Assembly: GCA_902792905.1 (NCBI GenBank)
Contig: CADBBH010000001.1
Span: 124,001-188,000, forward strand
Origin: Oscillospiraceae bacterium
GTDB taxonomy: Bacteria > Bacillota > Clostridia > Oscillospirales > Acutalibacteraceae
DNA length: 64,000 bases
Reading direction: 5' to 3'
The position numbers were made by a program, and so were the translations under genes. Below the pieces are notes generated by a model, which saw only the letters and a program-made list of their open reading frames with translations, was not told where the DNA came from and did no database searches. Below are positions 34,052 through 44,090 of the stretch, in pieces. Every line of letters begins with the position of its first letter. Positions within the stretch are counted from its first letter, which is position 1.

Positions 34052-36313
34052 TCATACTCCTGTTCTTTCTATATCAAGCACTCCGTCTATTCCTTCAAGT
34101 TTCTTGATGATTGTATTGAGATGCTCAATTCCGTTAAGTGAAACGGTAACAAATATCGATGCTCTGCCGTCTTTAGCAGGTCTGGTGGTCAGCTCATTTA
34201 TGCCCAGATGCATATTCGCAAGCATACCCGAAACATCGGCGAGAAGGCCGATTCTGTTGAGGCAGGTAATCTGCAGGGTACACTTGAATTCCTCTTTTAC
34301 ATTTTTGTCCCAGTATGCGTTGACCCATCTCTCGGGCTCCTGTGCATCAATTATATCCTTCGGAACATTTGTGCAGTGCCTTGTATGGATTGAAACGCCG
34401 TGACCTCTGGTGATGAAACCTATGATTTCATCGCCGGGCAAAGGATTGCAGCATCTCGAAAATTTGATGAGACAATTATCGATACCCTCAACGATAACGC
34501 CCTCGTTTGACTTGGTCTTTTTCTTCGGCGGAGTTTTAATAGTGACTTCCGGCTCATTGAGCTTCGTGAGCTTGAGATAATCCTCTTTTATTCTCGGCAT
34601 AAGCTTTACGAGAGATATTCCGCCGTAGCCTATCGCCGCATAAAAGTCCTCAACGCTCTTGCAGTGTTGCCGCGCCGCAATTTTTTCAATGAACGGAATG
34701 AATTCCTCTTCCGTCAGACGGATAAAGCTTCGTCTGAATTCGCGCTCAACTTCCGCCTTACCTGTTTCAATATTATCATCACGCTTCTCGCGCTTGAACC
34801 ATTGCCTTATTTTGCTCTTTGCCTGGCTGGTTTTTACTATATTCAGCCAGTCTCTGCTCGGGCCTTTGCCCTGCTGGGATGAGGTAAGTATCTCTATGAT
34901 TTCGCCTGTATTTACTTTATAATCTATCGGAACTATTCTGCCGTCGACCTTGGCTCCGATCATCTTGTTACCGACCGCGGAGTGAATTGCGTATGCAAAA
35001 TCAATGACGGTTGAACCCATAGGCAACGGGAAAACCTCGCCCTTAGGGGTGAATACATAAACCTCTTCCGGCACAAGATCCGATTTTATCGTACTTACAA
35101 TATCTTCAATATCTTCGCTGTCCTTTTGATTCTCAAGCAGCTGCTGTACCCAGGAAAGACGTCTTTCGTCAATATCGGAATTGCCCGCGTTCACATTCAG
35201 CTTGTATTTCCAATGCGCCGCGATACCGAACTCAGCTGTGCGGTGCATTTCCCAAGTCCTTATCTGAACTTCAAAAGGAATGCCTTCCCTGCCGAGGACA
35301 GTGGTATGAAGAGACTGATACATATTCGCTTTCGGGTTTGAGATATAGTCCTTGAATCTGCCGGGAATCGGCTTGAACATATCATGGATTATACCGAGGC
35401 AATTGTAACAATCAATGACTGTATTGACAATTATTCTTACCGCATAAATATCGTAAATCTGATCAAAATTCTTATTCTGCATATACATTTTACGGTATAT
35501 GCCGTGGGCGGATTTGATTCTGCCGCTCACCTGCGCATCGGGGACTAGCTCCTGTGCACGGATACGGATTCTCTCCTGAATATCTTCAAGAAACTCCATA
35601 CGGGTCTTGCTCTGATTCTCAAGAGACTCTCTGATTTCCTTATATGCAACAGGGTCAAGGTAGCTTATTGATAAATCCTCAAGTTCGTCCTTAATTGGTC
35701 TGATACCGAGACGGTGAGCTATCGGGGCATAGATTTCAATTGTTTCAAGCGCAATCTCACGCCTGCGCGATTCCTCTTTGAACATAAGAGTCCGCATATT
35801 ATGAAGGCGGTCGGCAAGCTTTACAATAATTACGCGGATATCCTTATTCATCGCCAGAAGCATTTTTCGGATATTTTCTGCCTGCTGCTGCTGTTTTACT
35901 CTGGTCGGGTCAAGCCATACGGGGTCGTCACTTGCTTCCTCGGTTTTTGTGGGCACATTCTTGATTTTGGTGAGACCGTCAACAAGCTCAGCAGCAGTCT
36001 CGCCGAAATTTTCCCTGATATCCTCGATGGTTACGCCTGTATCCTCAACAGTATCGTGAAGCATTGCGGCAATAATCGAAGCGCAGTCCATCCCGAGACT
36101 CGCAATGATAACAGCGACGGCGAGTGGATGCATAATATACGGCTCGCCTGAAAGACGGGTCTGATCCTTATGCGCTTCAAAAGCGTAATCGTATGCTTTT
36201 TTGATTGCCTTCCTTTCTGCTTCATCAAAATCCGCAAGCAGACTTACCAGAAGGTCACAGCCCTCTTCCGGGGTTTTGAATTCGTCGTCAAACGCCTTCG
36301 GAACATTCTTCAT
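34052..36313 (-). CDS. relA: Bifunctional (p)ppGpp synthetase/hydrolase (Rel/SpoT homologue)
   Basis: 753 aa, full length for the long RSH family. The HD hydrolase domain (about 30-190) has MHPLAVAV and LHDTVEDTG. The synthetase domain (about 230-360) has SGRIKSAHGIYRKMYMQ and YDIYAVRIIV. A TGS domain follows (VYVFTPKGEVFPLPMGST), then a helical/zinc-finger region (CLIKFSRCCNPLPGDEI) and a C-terminal ACT domain (about 675-753). It makes and breaks the starvation alarmone (p)ppGpp. It begins three bases after the recJ stop and is followed by dtd. Confidence 0.96.
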   Translation of the reverse strand: MKNVPKAFDDEFKTPEEGCDLLVSLLADFDEAERKAIKKAYDYAFEAHKDQTRLSGEPYIMHPLAVAVIIASLGMDCASIIAAMLHDTVEDTGVTIEDIRENFGETAAELVDGLTKIKNVPTKTEEASDDPVWLDPTRVKQQQQAENIRKMLLAMNKDIRVIIVKLADRLHNMRTLMFKEESRRREIALETIEIYAPIAHRLGIRPIKDELEDLSISYLDPVAYKEIRESLENQSKTRMEFLEDIQERIRIRAQELVPDAQVSGRIKSAHGIYRKMYMQNKNFDQIYDIYAVRIIVNTVIDCYNCLGIIHDMFKPIPGRFKDYISNPKANMYQSLHTTVLGREGIPFEVQIRTWEMHRTAEFGIAAHWKYKLNVNAGNSDIDERRLSWVQQLLENQKDSEDIEDIVSTIKSDLVPEEVYVFTPKGEVFPLPMGSTVIDFAYAIHSAVGNKMIGAKVDGRIVPIDYKVNTGEIIEILTSSQQGKGPSRDWLNIVKTSQAKSKIRQWFKREKRDDNIETGKAEVEREFRRSFIRLTEEEFIPFIEKIAARQHCKSVEDFYAAIGYGGISLVKLMPRIKEDYLKLTKLNEPEVTIKTPPKKKTKSNEGVIVEGIDNCLIKFSRCCNPLPGDEIIGFITRGHGVSIHTRHCTNVPKDIIDAQEPERWVNAYWDKNVKEEFKCTLQITCLNRIGLLADVSGMLANMHLGINELTTRPAKDGRASIFVTVSLNGIEHLNTIIKKLEGIDGVLDIERTGV

Positions 36314-36316
36314 AAC

Positions 36317-38362
36317 TTACACACTGCCGATTTCAAGCAGTCTCCTCATAATCGGTGTTTCTTCAAGATTGGCCTTTCCGCTGTAATTCGGAGCGAATAT
36401 GCGATTCTCTTCATCCGCTTCGAGAACGCCTGCCTCAAGCATTACCTCAACAGCAATCGTATATTTTGCGAGGTTGGCACCGTCATCGTCGAAACGTACG
36501 CAGAGTGCCTCGCAGTATTTGTCCTTCAGCGGTCTCGCTTTGATTGATTTATATACTTCGGCAAGAATATCTCTGCCGGGAATCATTTCTTTTGCCTGCG
36601 CCGCGGTTATTGATTCGCCGCGTGCAAATCTGTCGCAGAGTGAAATTGCGGACAGCACCTTATCCTCATCGGTCTTTGACGGTCTTATGCTTCTTATTAC
36701 CGTTGAAACGCGCAGTTCACCGTTATAAACATTCTTCTCCAGGTTGACGGCCAGATCAACGGTATCGCCTTTTTCAAAAGGAAAACGTGACGGCGGCATG
36801 TTGAAATACATCGCCGTGGCCTGTGAGCCGTTTTTGGAAATATTCAAGCGCAGGTGCTTTGCGCCCTCCGCTACGCCGTTATAATCGTCTATGGTAACTC
36901 CGAAAAGACCGAAATACGGTTGCGGATTATCCGCGCCGAAAGGTTCGATGCATTCCAACGACGAGAGAATTGAAAGTGAAATTGATGAAGGCTGAATTCT
37001 GCAATCTATCCTCTGCTCCGCAAACGGCATCTCCTTATCTGCGGCATATTCATTTATCCTTCTGCGGAATTCCGGAATATCGTATGAATGAAGACCTATT
37101 CCCGCCGCAAGCGTATGTCCTCCGTAATGAGTCAGGCAATCAGACACGAAATCTATAGCTTCATATATTGAAAAGCCCTGTATTGATCGGCAGCTTCCTT
37201 TCGCTTCGTCACCGTTGCGCGAAATAACAACCGCCGGCCTTCCGAATCTTTCTGTGAGTTTCGCGGCAACAATTCCGATAACTCCCTGATGCCAGCCCTC
37301 GCCGTCAACGACTATTATTCTGCTGTTTCCGATTTCGGGATTATCCTGCATAATAGCAAGCGCCTTGCGGAAAAGCTCATTCTCACAGGTCTGTCTACCT
37401 GTATTCATCGAGTTTATCTCATCGGCAATAAGCTCAGCCGTTTCAGAATCATCACAAAGCAGAAGGTCAAGCGCTTTTGAAGCAGAGCCCATCCTGCCGG
37501 CAGCATTAATTCTCGGACAAAGCATATAGGCAACCGTTGATGAGGTAACCTTCTTTCCGGCTGCGCCCGCAGCTCTGATAAGGGCAGCCGTTCCTGCAGT
37601 CGGATGTTCGTTAATTGCGGCGATTCCGCGCTTTACCATTACTCTGTTTTCACCGGTAAGAGAGACAACATCGCCGATTGTTCCCATTGCTATAAATTCA
37701 CCATATTCCTCGAGAATCTCATCTTCGGCATCACCGTCTATCGCGCAGGCGAGTTTGAAAGCCACTCCGACTCCCGCCATATCCTTACACGGGCAGGTGC
37801 AGTCAGGTCTCTGCGGATCTGCGACAGCCTCGCATTCGGGCAGTTCGTCACCGACTTTATGATGGTCTGTAACAACGACCTGCATACCGCGTTCATAGGC
37901 ATATCTGATTTCGTCAATCGCTGTCGCGCCGGTATCGACTGTTACTATCAGCCGCACCCCTCTGTCGCAAAGAATATCAATAGCCTCTTTATTGAGACCG
38001 TAACCCTCGGAAATGCGGTCGGGAATATATCTCGTCACATTTGCGCCCCTGCTCTCAAGGAAAGAATAGAGCAGAGCCGTGGCAGTGACGCCGTCAGCAT
38101 CATAATCGCCGTAAACACATATCATCTCAAATTCATCAAGTGCCTTCGTGATTCTCGCCGCCGCCTTATCCATATCCCTGATTGACAGAGGATCTACCGT
38201 GAGAAACGAATCTCCGGCAAAGAAATCCTCAATTTTTTCGATACTGTCAAGCCCTCGCGATGTAACTATCAAAGCCGCCAGCGGATCGATATTCAATTCT
38301 TCGCAGGCAATAGAAGCAAGCTCCTTATCGCCCTTTGAAACCACCCATTTTTTCCTTCGCAT
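36317..38362 (-). CDS. recJ: Single-stranded-DNA-specific exonuclease RecJ
   Basis: 681 aa from the ATG at 38362; an ATG at 38371 is only one base from AAAGGAT, so the inner start is better placed. DHH-family motifs: VYGDYDADGVTATALLYS, VDTGATA, VVTDHHKVGDEL. The DHHA1 part has HYGGHTLAAGIGL and an OB-fold region follows (about 440-560). RecJ digests single strands 5'-3' in recombination and repair. It heads a minus-strand run with relA, dtd, MBL and hemZ, driven by a clear promoter. Confidence 0.94.
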   Translation of the reverse strand: MRRKKWVVSKGDKELASIACEELNIDPLAALIVTSRGLDSIEKIEDFFAGDSFLTVDPLSIRDMDKAAARITKALDEFEMICVYGDYDADGVTATALLYSFLESRGANVTRYIPDRISEGYGLNKEAIDILCDRGVRLIVTVDTGATAIDEIRYAYERGMQVVVTDHHKVGDELPECEAVADPQRPDCTCPCKDMAGVGVAFKLACAIDGDAEDEILEEYGEFIAMGTIGDVVSLTGENRVMVKRGIAAINEHPTAGTAALIRAAGAAGKKVTSSTVAYMLCPRINAAGRMGSASKALDLLLCDDSETAELIADEINSMNTGRQTCENELFRKALAIMQDNPEIGNSRIIVVDGEGWHQGVIGIVAAKLTERFGRPAVVISRNGDEAKGSCRSIQGFSIYEAIDFVSDCLTHYGGHTLAAGIGLHSYDIPEFRRRINEYAADKEMPFAEQRIDCRIQPSSISLSILSSLECIEPFGADNPQPYFGLFGVTIDDYNGVAEGAKHLRLNISKNGSQATAMYFNMPPSRFPFEKGDTVDLAVNLEKNVYNGELRVSTVIRSIRPSKTDEDKVLSAISLCDRFARGESITAAQAKEMIPGRDILAEVYKSIKARPLKDKYCEALCVRFDDDGANLAKYTIAVEVMLEAGVLEADEENRIFAPNYSGKANLEETPIMRRLLEIGSV

Positions 38363-38390
38363 ACACAACATATCCTTTCATAACCTCTAA

Positions 38391-38419
38391 ATTATACCAT
38401 ATGTAGTATATAATATCAA
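38391..38419 (-). promoter_or_regulatory. Sigma-A promoter of recJ-relA operon
   Basis: Minus strand: TTGATA (38414-38419) and TATAAT (38391-38396) with 17 bases between, about 30 bases before the recJ start. Divergent from the T-box operon promoter. Confidence 0.78.
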
Positions 38420-38454
38420 GTCATAATTAAATATTTATTATAGTTATTTTTTAA

Positions 38455-38483
38455 TTGACAAATAATTGAGCGGGTGATATAAT
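38455..38483 (+). promoter_or_regulatory. Consensus sigma-A promoter of the T-box operon
   Basis: A perfect TTGACA (38455-38460) and perfect TATAAT (38478-38483) are exactly 17 bases apart. A start near 38490 would put the leader directly into the T-box stem I. Confidence 0.9.
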
Positions 38484-38489
38484 TCTATC

Positions 38490-38760
38490 AATATCAGCTA
38501 TGACGAAAACCAGTAGGATTCTGCCTTTTCACTCAGAGAAACGCCGGGAGGTGCGAGGCGCCGTGAAAGACTTATCCGAATACCTTTCCGAGCTGCATTC
38601 CGAACACGGTAAAAGACGAAAAGTAGGCAATGCCGGGGGCGCCCGTTACAGCGCGGGAAGTCACTTTCCCCTAAGGCCGCATTCTGCGGTAAATTGAGGT
38701 GGTACCACGGGTTTTACTCGTCCTCAGAGCAAAATCGCTCCGGGGGCGTTTTTATTTACC
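38490..38760 (+). promoter_or_regulatory. T-box riboswitch leader, predicted tyrosine (UAC) specifier
   Basis: The T-box core AATTGAGGTGGTACCACGGG (38692-38711) is nearly canonical. A terminator (CGTCCTC, inner GAGC/GCTC, GGGGGCG, then TTTTTATT; 38719-38756) follows. In stem I, CAGCT (38495-38499) pairs with AGCTG (38591-38595), GAAA (38505-38508) with TTTC (38585-38588), and GGAT (38516-38519) with ATCC (38574-38577). This leaves AGTA on the 5' side and GAA-TAC-C on the 3' side of the specifier loop, so the specifier reads UAC (38581-38583), tyrosine. Uncharged tRNA-Tyr would stabilise the antiterminator and switch on the genes downstream. The specifier call is by hand folding. Confidence 0.93.
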
Positions 38761-38782
38761 CGGAGCACAGGGAGGAAAAGAA

Positions 38783-40420
38783 ATGTTAATTACCGATTTT
38801 CTGGAGAGAAACGCAAGACTTTACAAAAATGAAGTTGCGCTCACGGAAATCAATCCGTCAGACGAAAGAGACAGAGCGACCACATGGCGTGAGGCATCAC
38901 TGATTGAGCTCGCGCGCCCTAATACTCCTTACAAAAGGGAGATGACCTGGTCCGAATTTGATACCAGAGCAAACAGATTCGCGAATCTCCTTCTCAGCCG
39001 CGGAACAAAAAGAGGAACGAAGGTCGGCATACTGCTGATGAACTGCCTGGAGTGGCTGCCGATTTATTTCGGAATTCTCAAGGCGGGCTGTATCTGCGTG
39101 CCGCTCAACTTCCGCTATTCCGCCGATGAAATCAAATACTGTGTTGAACTCGCAGACGTTGAAATTCTCATCTTCGGTGAGGAATTCATTTCAAGAATAG
39201 ATGAAATACATAATGATATGCCAGCGGTTCATACGCTCTTTTATGTAGGTCCCGACGGCCCGGATTATTCCGAGGACTGCTGGGAGAGAATGAGTTACTG
39301 CTCATCAATCGCTCCCCCTGTAGCAATCGATGAGTTTGACCACGCTGCAATTTACTTCTCCTCGGGAACAACAGGCTTCCCGAAGGCGATTCTTCATAAT
39401 CACAAAGGCCTTGTCTGTTCGGCGATGACAGAGCAGAATCATCATGGTCAGACTCACGACGACGTATTTCTCTGCATTCCCCCACTCTATCATACGGGAG
39501 CGAAAATGCACTGGTTCGGCTCACTCTATTCAGGGAGCAAAGCGGTGCTTCTCAGAGGCGTCAAGCCCGAATGGATTCTCAGGGCGGTTACCGAAGAAAA
39601 ATGCACTATCGTCTGGCTGCTTGTTCCATGGGCTCAGGATATTCTTGATGCAATAGAGAGCGGCAGAGTCGATTTGAGCCATTACCTGCTTGATCAGTGG
39701 CGCCTAATGCATATCGGCGCTCAGCCCGTTCCTCCCAGTCTTATCAAGCGCTGGCTCAAATATTTCCCGAATCATGATTATGATACAAACTACGGTCTGA
39801 GCGAATCTCTCGGCCCCGGTTGCGTTCATCTCGGAGTCGGCAATATCGAAAAAGTCGGAGCAATCGGCAGAGCAGGATATCTCTGGGAAACCAAAGTGGT
39901 CGGCGAAAACGGAGAGCGGGTCAAAGTGGGCGAAGTCGGCGAACTTGCTGTCAAAGGACCCGGCGTAATGCTCTGCTACTATAAAAATCCCGAGGCAACC
40001 GATGAAATTCTCAAAGACGGCTGGCTCTTTACCGGCGATATGGCAGAGGTTGACGAAGACGGCTTCATCACTCTCGTTGACCGCAAGAAAGATGTTATTA
40101 TCTCAGGCGGCGAGAATCTTTACCCCGTTCAGATTGAAGACTTCCTGCGTAAAAATGACAAAATCAAGGATGTCGCGGTAATCGGTCTTCCCGATAAGCG
40201 TCTGGGTGAAATTGCAGCTGCGATTATCGAACTTAAAGAGGGTATGGAGTGCACCGAAGAGGAAATCAACGAATTCTGCACAGAAATGCCGAGATACAAG
40301 AGACCGCGCAAAATCATATTTGCCGATGTTCCGAGAAATCCGACCGGCAAAATTGAGAAGCCCGTCCTGCGTCAAAGATACTGCCACGGCAGGCTGGTTG
40401 AAGAACAGATAAAAGGATAA
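38783..40420 (+). CDS. AMP-forming acyl/aryl-CoA synthetase
   Basis: 545 aa from the ATG at 38783, with GGAGG seven bases before it. An open frame runs back into the T-box terminator but is not coding. AMP-binding motifs: IYFSSGTTGFPKAILHNH (P-loop), the DTNYGLSESLGPG region, GWLFTGDMAEVDEDG and a C-terminal PTGKIEKPVL with the catalytic Lys. It joins a carboxylic acid to CoA using ATP. As first gene of a T-box operon with IOR and a phenylacetate-CoA ligase, an aryl acid is a likely substrate, but a fatty acid cannot be ruled out by eye. Confidence 0.92.
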   Translation: MLITDFLERNARLYKNEVALTEINPSDERDRATTWREASLIELARPNTPYKREMTWSEFDTRANRFANLLLSRGTKRGTKVGILLMNCLEWLPIYFGILKAGCICVPLNFRYSADEIKYCVELADVEILIFGEEFISRIDEIHNDMPAVHTLFYVGPDGPDYSEDCWERMSYCSSIAPPVAIDEFDHAAIYFSSGTTGFPKAILHNHKGLVCSAMTEQNHHGQTHDDVFLCIPPLYHTGAKMHWFGSLYSGSKAVLLRGVKPEWILRAVTEEKCTIVWLLVPWAQDILDAIESGRVDLSHYLLDQWRLMHIGAQPVPPSLIKRWLKYFPNHDYDTNYGLSESLGPGCVHLGVGNIEKVGAIGRAGYLWETKVVGENGERVKVGEVGELAVKGPGVMLCYYKNPEATDEILKDGWLFTGDMAEVDEDGFITLVDRKKDVIISGGENLYPVQIEDFLRKNDKIKDVAVIGLPDKRLGEIAAAIIELKEGMECTEEEINEFCTEMPRYKRPRKIIFADVPRNPTGKIEKPVLRQRYCHGRLVEEQIKG

Positions 40421-40430
40421 GGTGACATAT

Positions 40431-42158
40431 ATGAAACAGCTTATGCTCGGTAACGAAGCGTTTGCAAGAGGTCTCTATGAGGCAGGCTGCGGCTTCGTTT
40501 CCTCCTATCCGGGCACTCCGAGCACCGAAATTACGGAGTGTGCCGCAAAATACAAAGAAATATATGCCGAATGGGCACCCAACGAAAAGGTCGCTATGGA
40601 GAGCGCCCTTGGCGCGTCTCTCGCCGGCAAACGCAGTTTCTGCGGAATGAAACACGTCGGTCTCAATGTGGCCGCAGACCCGCTCTTCACTATTTCATAT
40701 ACCGGAGTCAACGCGGGAATGATTATTGCGGTCGCCGATGACGCGGGTATGCATTCCTCTCAGAACGAGCAGGATTCCCGTCATTACGCAATCGCTTCAA
40801 AGCTCCCGATGCTCGAGCCCGCTGATTCCGCCGAAGCGCTCAAATTCGCCAAGATTGCATATGAATTATCGGAAAAACACGACTGCCCGGTAATTATGAA
40901 AATGTGCACGAGAATCGCGCATTCGCAGAGCCCTGTCGAAATCAGCGACAGAGTCGAAGCTCCCGCAAAGCCCTACGAAAAGAATCCGCAGAAATATATA
41001 ATGATGCCCGGCTACGCCAAGCTGAAACATCCCGTCGTCGAAGCAAGGACTACCGCTCTCGCGGAATATGCGGAAACCACTCCGCTCAACAGAATTGAAG
41101 AAGGCGAAGATAAATCAATCGGTATCATCACCTCCTCTACTTCCTATCAGTATGTAAAGGAAGTCTGCGGCAATAAATATCCGGTTCTCAAGCTCGGTAT
41201 GATTAATCCCCTGCCGGCAAAAAGAATCAAGGATTTCGCTGCATCGGTCGGAGAAGTGATTGTCGTTGAAGAGCTAGATGACATTATTGAAGACTTTTGC
41301 AAAAAGAACGGCGTTGCGTGCAAAGGCAAGGAACTCTTCGGCTGCATAGGCGAACTCAGTCAGAATATTGTTGCTGAAAAGCTCGGCTTTGAAACCGGCA
41401 AATGCGAAAAACTCGACGAATCAATCCCGGCAAGACCTCCCGTTATGTGCGCCGGCTGCCCTCATAGAGGACTTTACTATATACTCAAGAAAAATAAAGT
41501 CACCGTTATCGGCGATATCGGATGCTACACTCTCGGCGCGGTCGCTCCCTTGAACGCGGTTGACAGCGTCGTATGCATGGGTGCATCGGTCAGCGGTCTT
41601 CACGGTTTCAACAAAGCAAATCCTGAAAACGAGGGAAAATCCGTTGCCGTCATAGGCGATTCGACGTTTATGCATTCGGGTATTACCGGCCTTGTTAATA
41701 TCGCATACAATGAATCAAATTCAACCGTCATCATTCTTGATAACTCAATCACCGGTATGACAGGCCATCAGCAGAACCCGACCACAGGCTTCAATCTCAA
41801 GGGCGACCCCTGCACTAAGATTGACCTTGAGTCGCTCTGCAAAGCGGTCGGCATTAAGAGAGTCAGAGTTGTTGACCCTTATAATCTCGCGGAATGCGAC
41901 ACAGTTCTCAAGGAAGAATTGGCGGCAACCGAGCCTTCTGTAATTATTTCAAGAAGGCCCTGCGCACTTCTCAAATATGTTAAACATAACGGACCGATTG
42001 ATGTCAACGCCGATAAGTGCATCGGATGCAAATCCTGCATGAGAATCGGCTGCCCCGCAATCAGCATCAAAGAAGGCAAGGCGGTTATCGACGCGACTCT
42101 CTGCACGGGCTGCGGAGTCTGCAAACAGCTCTGCCCCAAAGATGCTATAGGCTGCTGA
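40431..42158 (+). CDS. iorA: Indolepyruvate:ferredoxin oxidoreductase, alpha subunit
   Basis: 575 aa from the ATG at 40431 (AAGGTG six bases before it; a GTG at 40422 is less likely). The N-terminal pyrimidine-binding domain shows SYPGTPSTEITE and WAPNEKVAMESALGASLAG. The TPP-binding domain shows MCAGCPHRGLYYILKK, GDIGCYTLG and GDSTFMHSGITGL. The C-terminus carries two [4Fe-4S] motifs, CIGCKSCMRIGCP and CTGCGVCKQLCP. With IorB it interconverts arylpyruvates and arylacetyl-CoA with ferredoxin. The partner iorB follows after 15 bases. Confidence 0.97.
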   Translation: MKQLMLGNEAFARGLYEAGCGFVSSYPGTPSTEITECAAKYKEIYAEWAPNEKVAMESALGASLAGKRSFCGMKHVGLNVAADPLFTISYTGVNAGMIIAVADDAGMHSSQNEQDSRHYAIASKLPMLEPADSAEALKFAKIAYELSEKHDCPVIMKMCTRIAHSQSPVEISDRVEAPAKPYEKNPQKYIMMPGYAKLKHPVVEARTTALAEYAETTPLNRIEEGEDKSIGIITSSTSYQYVKEVCGNKYPVLKLGMINPLPAKRIKDFAASVGEVIVVEELDDIIEDFCKKNGVACKGKELFGCIGELSQNIVAEKLGFETGKCEKLDESIPARPPVMCAGCPHRGLYYILKKNKVTVIGDIGCYTLGAVAPLNAVDSVVCMGASVSGLHGFNKANPENEGKSVAVIGDSTFMHSGITGLVNIAYNESNSTVIILDNSITGMTGHQQNPTTGFNLKGDPCTKIDLESLCKAVGIKRVRVVDPYNLAECDTVLKEELAATEPSVIISRRPCALLKYVKHNGPIDVNADKCIGCKSCMRIGCPAISIKEGKAVIDATLCTGCGVCKQLCPKDAIGC

Positions 42159-42173
42159 AAGGAGATTTGAATT

Positions 42174-42746
42174 ATGAAAACGAAAAACATAATGATAGTC
42201 GGCGTCGGCGGTCAGGGCACACTGCTTGCGAGCAAGCTGCTCGGTAGAATTCTTATCACAAAGGGATTTGATGTGAAAGTCAGCGAGGTTCACGGTATGA
42301 GCCAGCGCGGCGGCAGTGTTGTGACTTACGTGCGTTGGGGCGACAAGGTATATTCTCCGATAATCGACAAAGGCGAAGCGGATATAATTCTCTCCTTTGA
42401 AATGCTTGAAGCCGCGAGATGGACCGAATATCTTGCCGAAGGCGGCACGATTATTGCGAACACTCAGCAGACAAATCCGATGCCCGTTATCACGGGAGCT
42501 GCTGAATATCCTGAGAAACTCGATGAAAAAATCCGCGCTCTCGGTATAAATCTTGACTGTTTTGATGCTCTCGCTCTCGCTAACGAGGCAGGTTCTTCAA
42601 AAGCGGTCAATCTCGTTCTTCTCGGAAGACTGTCGAAGTATTTTGACTTCACTGAAGAAGACTGGATGAATGCGATAGAGGCATCCGTTCCCCCGAAATT
42701 CCTTGAAATCAACAAGAAAGCATTTGAACTCGGAAAGAGTTTTTAA
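42174..42746 (+). CDS. iorB: Indolepyruvate:ferredoxin oxidoreductase, beta subunit
   Basis: 190 aa. IMIVGVGGQGTLLASKLLGR is the gamma-domain signature of 2-oxoacid:ferredoxin oxidoreductases, followed by SEVHGMSQRGGSVVTYVRWG. The ribosome site AAGGAGATTTGAATT precedes the ATG. It forms the IOR enzyme with IorA, whose gene lies immediately upstream. The stop is followed directly by the paaK reading frame. Confidence 0.96.
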   Translation: MKTKNIMIVGVGGQGTLLASKLLGRILITKGFDVKVSEVHGMSQRGGSVVTYVRWGDKVYSPIIDKGEADIILSFEMLEAARWTEYLAEGGTIIANTQQTNPMPVITGAAEYPEKLDEKIRALGINLDCFDALALANEAGSSKAVNLVLLGRLSKYFDFTEEDWMNAIEASVPPKFLEINKKAFELGKSF

Positions 42747-42779
42747 TTGAAAATAAATTTGAAAGAAGAGGTGATTCCC

Positions 42780-44078
42780 TTGGAAAACTATTTCAGCAAA
42801 GAAATCGAAACCATGCCGGCTGAGCAGATACGTGCTCTGCAGAACGAGAAATTCTTAAAGCAGATGCAGCATGTCTGGAATGACTGCCCCGACTACCGCA
42901 AAAAGATGGAGGAGGCAGGCGTTTCAATCAACGACATCAAGTCCATCGATGATATCTGCAAACTGCCATTTATCACCAAAGATGATCTGAGGGATGCTTA
43001 TCCCTATGCCATGCTCGCAAAACCCCTCTCGGAATGTGTGCGAATTCACTCAACTTCCGGCACAACCGGCAAAAGAGTAATCGCATACTACACTCAGCAC
43101 GATATCGACCTCTGGGATGAATGTTGCGCGAGAGCGCTTGTTGCAGCGGGCGCTTCAAAGGACGATGTGGTTCAGGTAGCATACGGTTTCGGTCTATTTA
43201 CCGGCGGAGCAGGACTCAACGGCGGCTCTCACAAGCTTGGCTCGCTTACTCTTCCGATGAGCTCGGGCAATACAGACAGACAGCTTCAGTTCATGATTGA
43301 CCTCGGGGCGACCGTTCTCTGCTGCACTCCTTCCTACGCCGCTTATCTCGCGGAGAGCATCAAGGAACGCGGAGTACGCGATCAGCTCAAACTCAAGGCA
43401 GGTATCTTCGGCGCCGAGGCATGGAGCGAGGAAATGCGAAGAGATATCGAGGCAGGCCTTGGCATCAAAGCATATGATATTTACGGACTTACCGAAATCA
43501 GCGGCCCGGGCGTTTCCTATGAATGCTCCGAGCAGACCGGTATGCATATAAATGAAGACCACTTCTACGCCGAAATCATCGATCCCGATACCGGCGAAGT
43601 CCTTCCCGAGGGCGAGCAGGGAGAGCTTGTTTTCACTTCGCTCGATAAGGAAGCTTTCCCCGTCATAAGATACAGAACCAAGGATATCTGCGTCTTGACA
43701 AGAAAAGAATGCTCCTGCGGCAGGACCTTCATCAAGATGGTAAAGCCCAGAGGCAGAAGCGACGATATGCTCATCATTAAGGGCGTTAACGTCTTCCCGT
43801 CGCAGATTGAGGCGGTCCTGCTCGAGCAGGGTTACCAGGCAAACTATCAACTCATAGTTGACAGAGTCAATAACTCCGATACGCTTGATGTCAACGTTGA
43901 GATGACTCCCGAAAAATTCACCGACAATCTCGGCGAAATCGCGGATATGGAAAAGAAGCTTGTAGGTGCGCTCAAAGCGATGCTCGGCATCTTCGCGAAG
44001 GTTCACCTCGTCGCTCCCAAGAGCATCACGAGAAGCGAAGGCAAGGCGGTCAGAGTCATCGACAAGAGAAAGATTTAA
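42780..44078 (+). CDS. paaK: Phenylacetate-CoA ligase
   Basis: 432 aa if translation begins at the TTG at 42780, six bases after GAGGTG. The same frame is open from a TTG at 42747, directly after the iorB stop, which would add 11 residues. The start NYFSKEIETMPAEQIRALQ is typical of PaaK. Further motifs are IHSTSGTTGKRVIAYYTQ (P-loop), YDIYGLTEISGPGVSYEC, RTKDICVL and GRSDDMLIIKGVNVFPSQIE. It makes phenylacetyl-CoA from phenylacetate, ATP and CoA. Together with IOR it gives a two-step route between aryl acetates and arylpyruvates. Confidence 0.94.
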   Translation: MENYFSKEIETMPAEQIRALQNEKFLKQMQHVWNDCPDYRKKMEEAGVSINDIKSIDDICKLPFITKDDLRDAYPYAMLAKPLSECVRIHSTSGTTGKRVIAYYTQHDIDLWDECCARALVAAGASKDDVVQVAYGFGLFTGGAGLNGGSHKLGSLTLPMSSGNTDRQLQFMIDLGATVLCCTPSYAAYLAESIKERGVRDQLKLKAGIFGAEAWSEEMRRDIEAGLGIKAYDIYGLTEISGPGVSYECSEQTGMHINEDHFYAEIIDPDTGEVLPEGEQGELVFTSLDKEAFPVIRYRTKDICVLTRKECSCGRTFIKMVKPRGRSDDMLIIKGVNVFPSQIEAVLLEQGYQANYQLIVDRVNNSDTLDVNVEMTPEKFTDNLGEIADMEKKLVGALKAMLGIFAKVHLVAPKSITRSEGKAVRVIDKRKI

Positions 44079-44090
44079 GGGGGAGAAAAA

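Noticed and set aside
38699-38782. N-terminal extension of the acyl-CoA synthetase frame upstream of 38783
   Set aside because: It translates the T-box terminator, and the ATG at 38783 has a strong GGAGG site.
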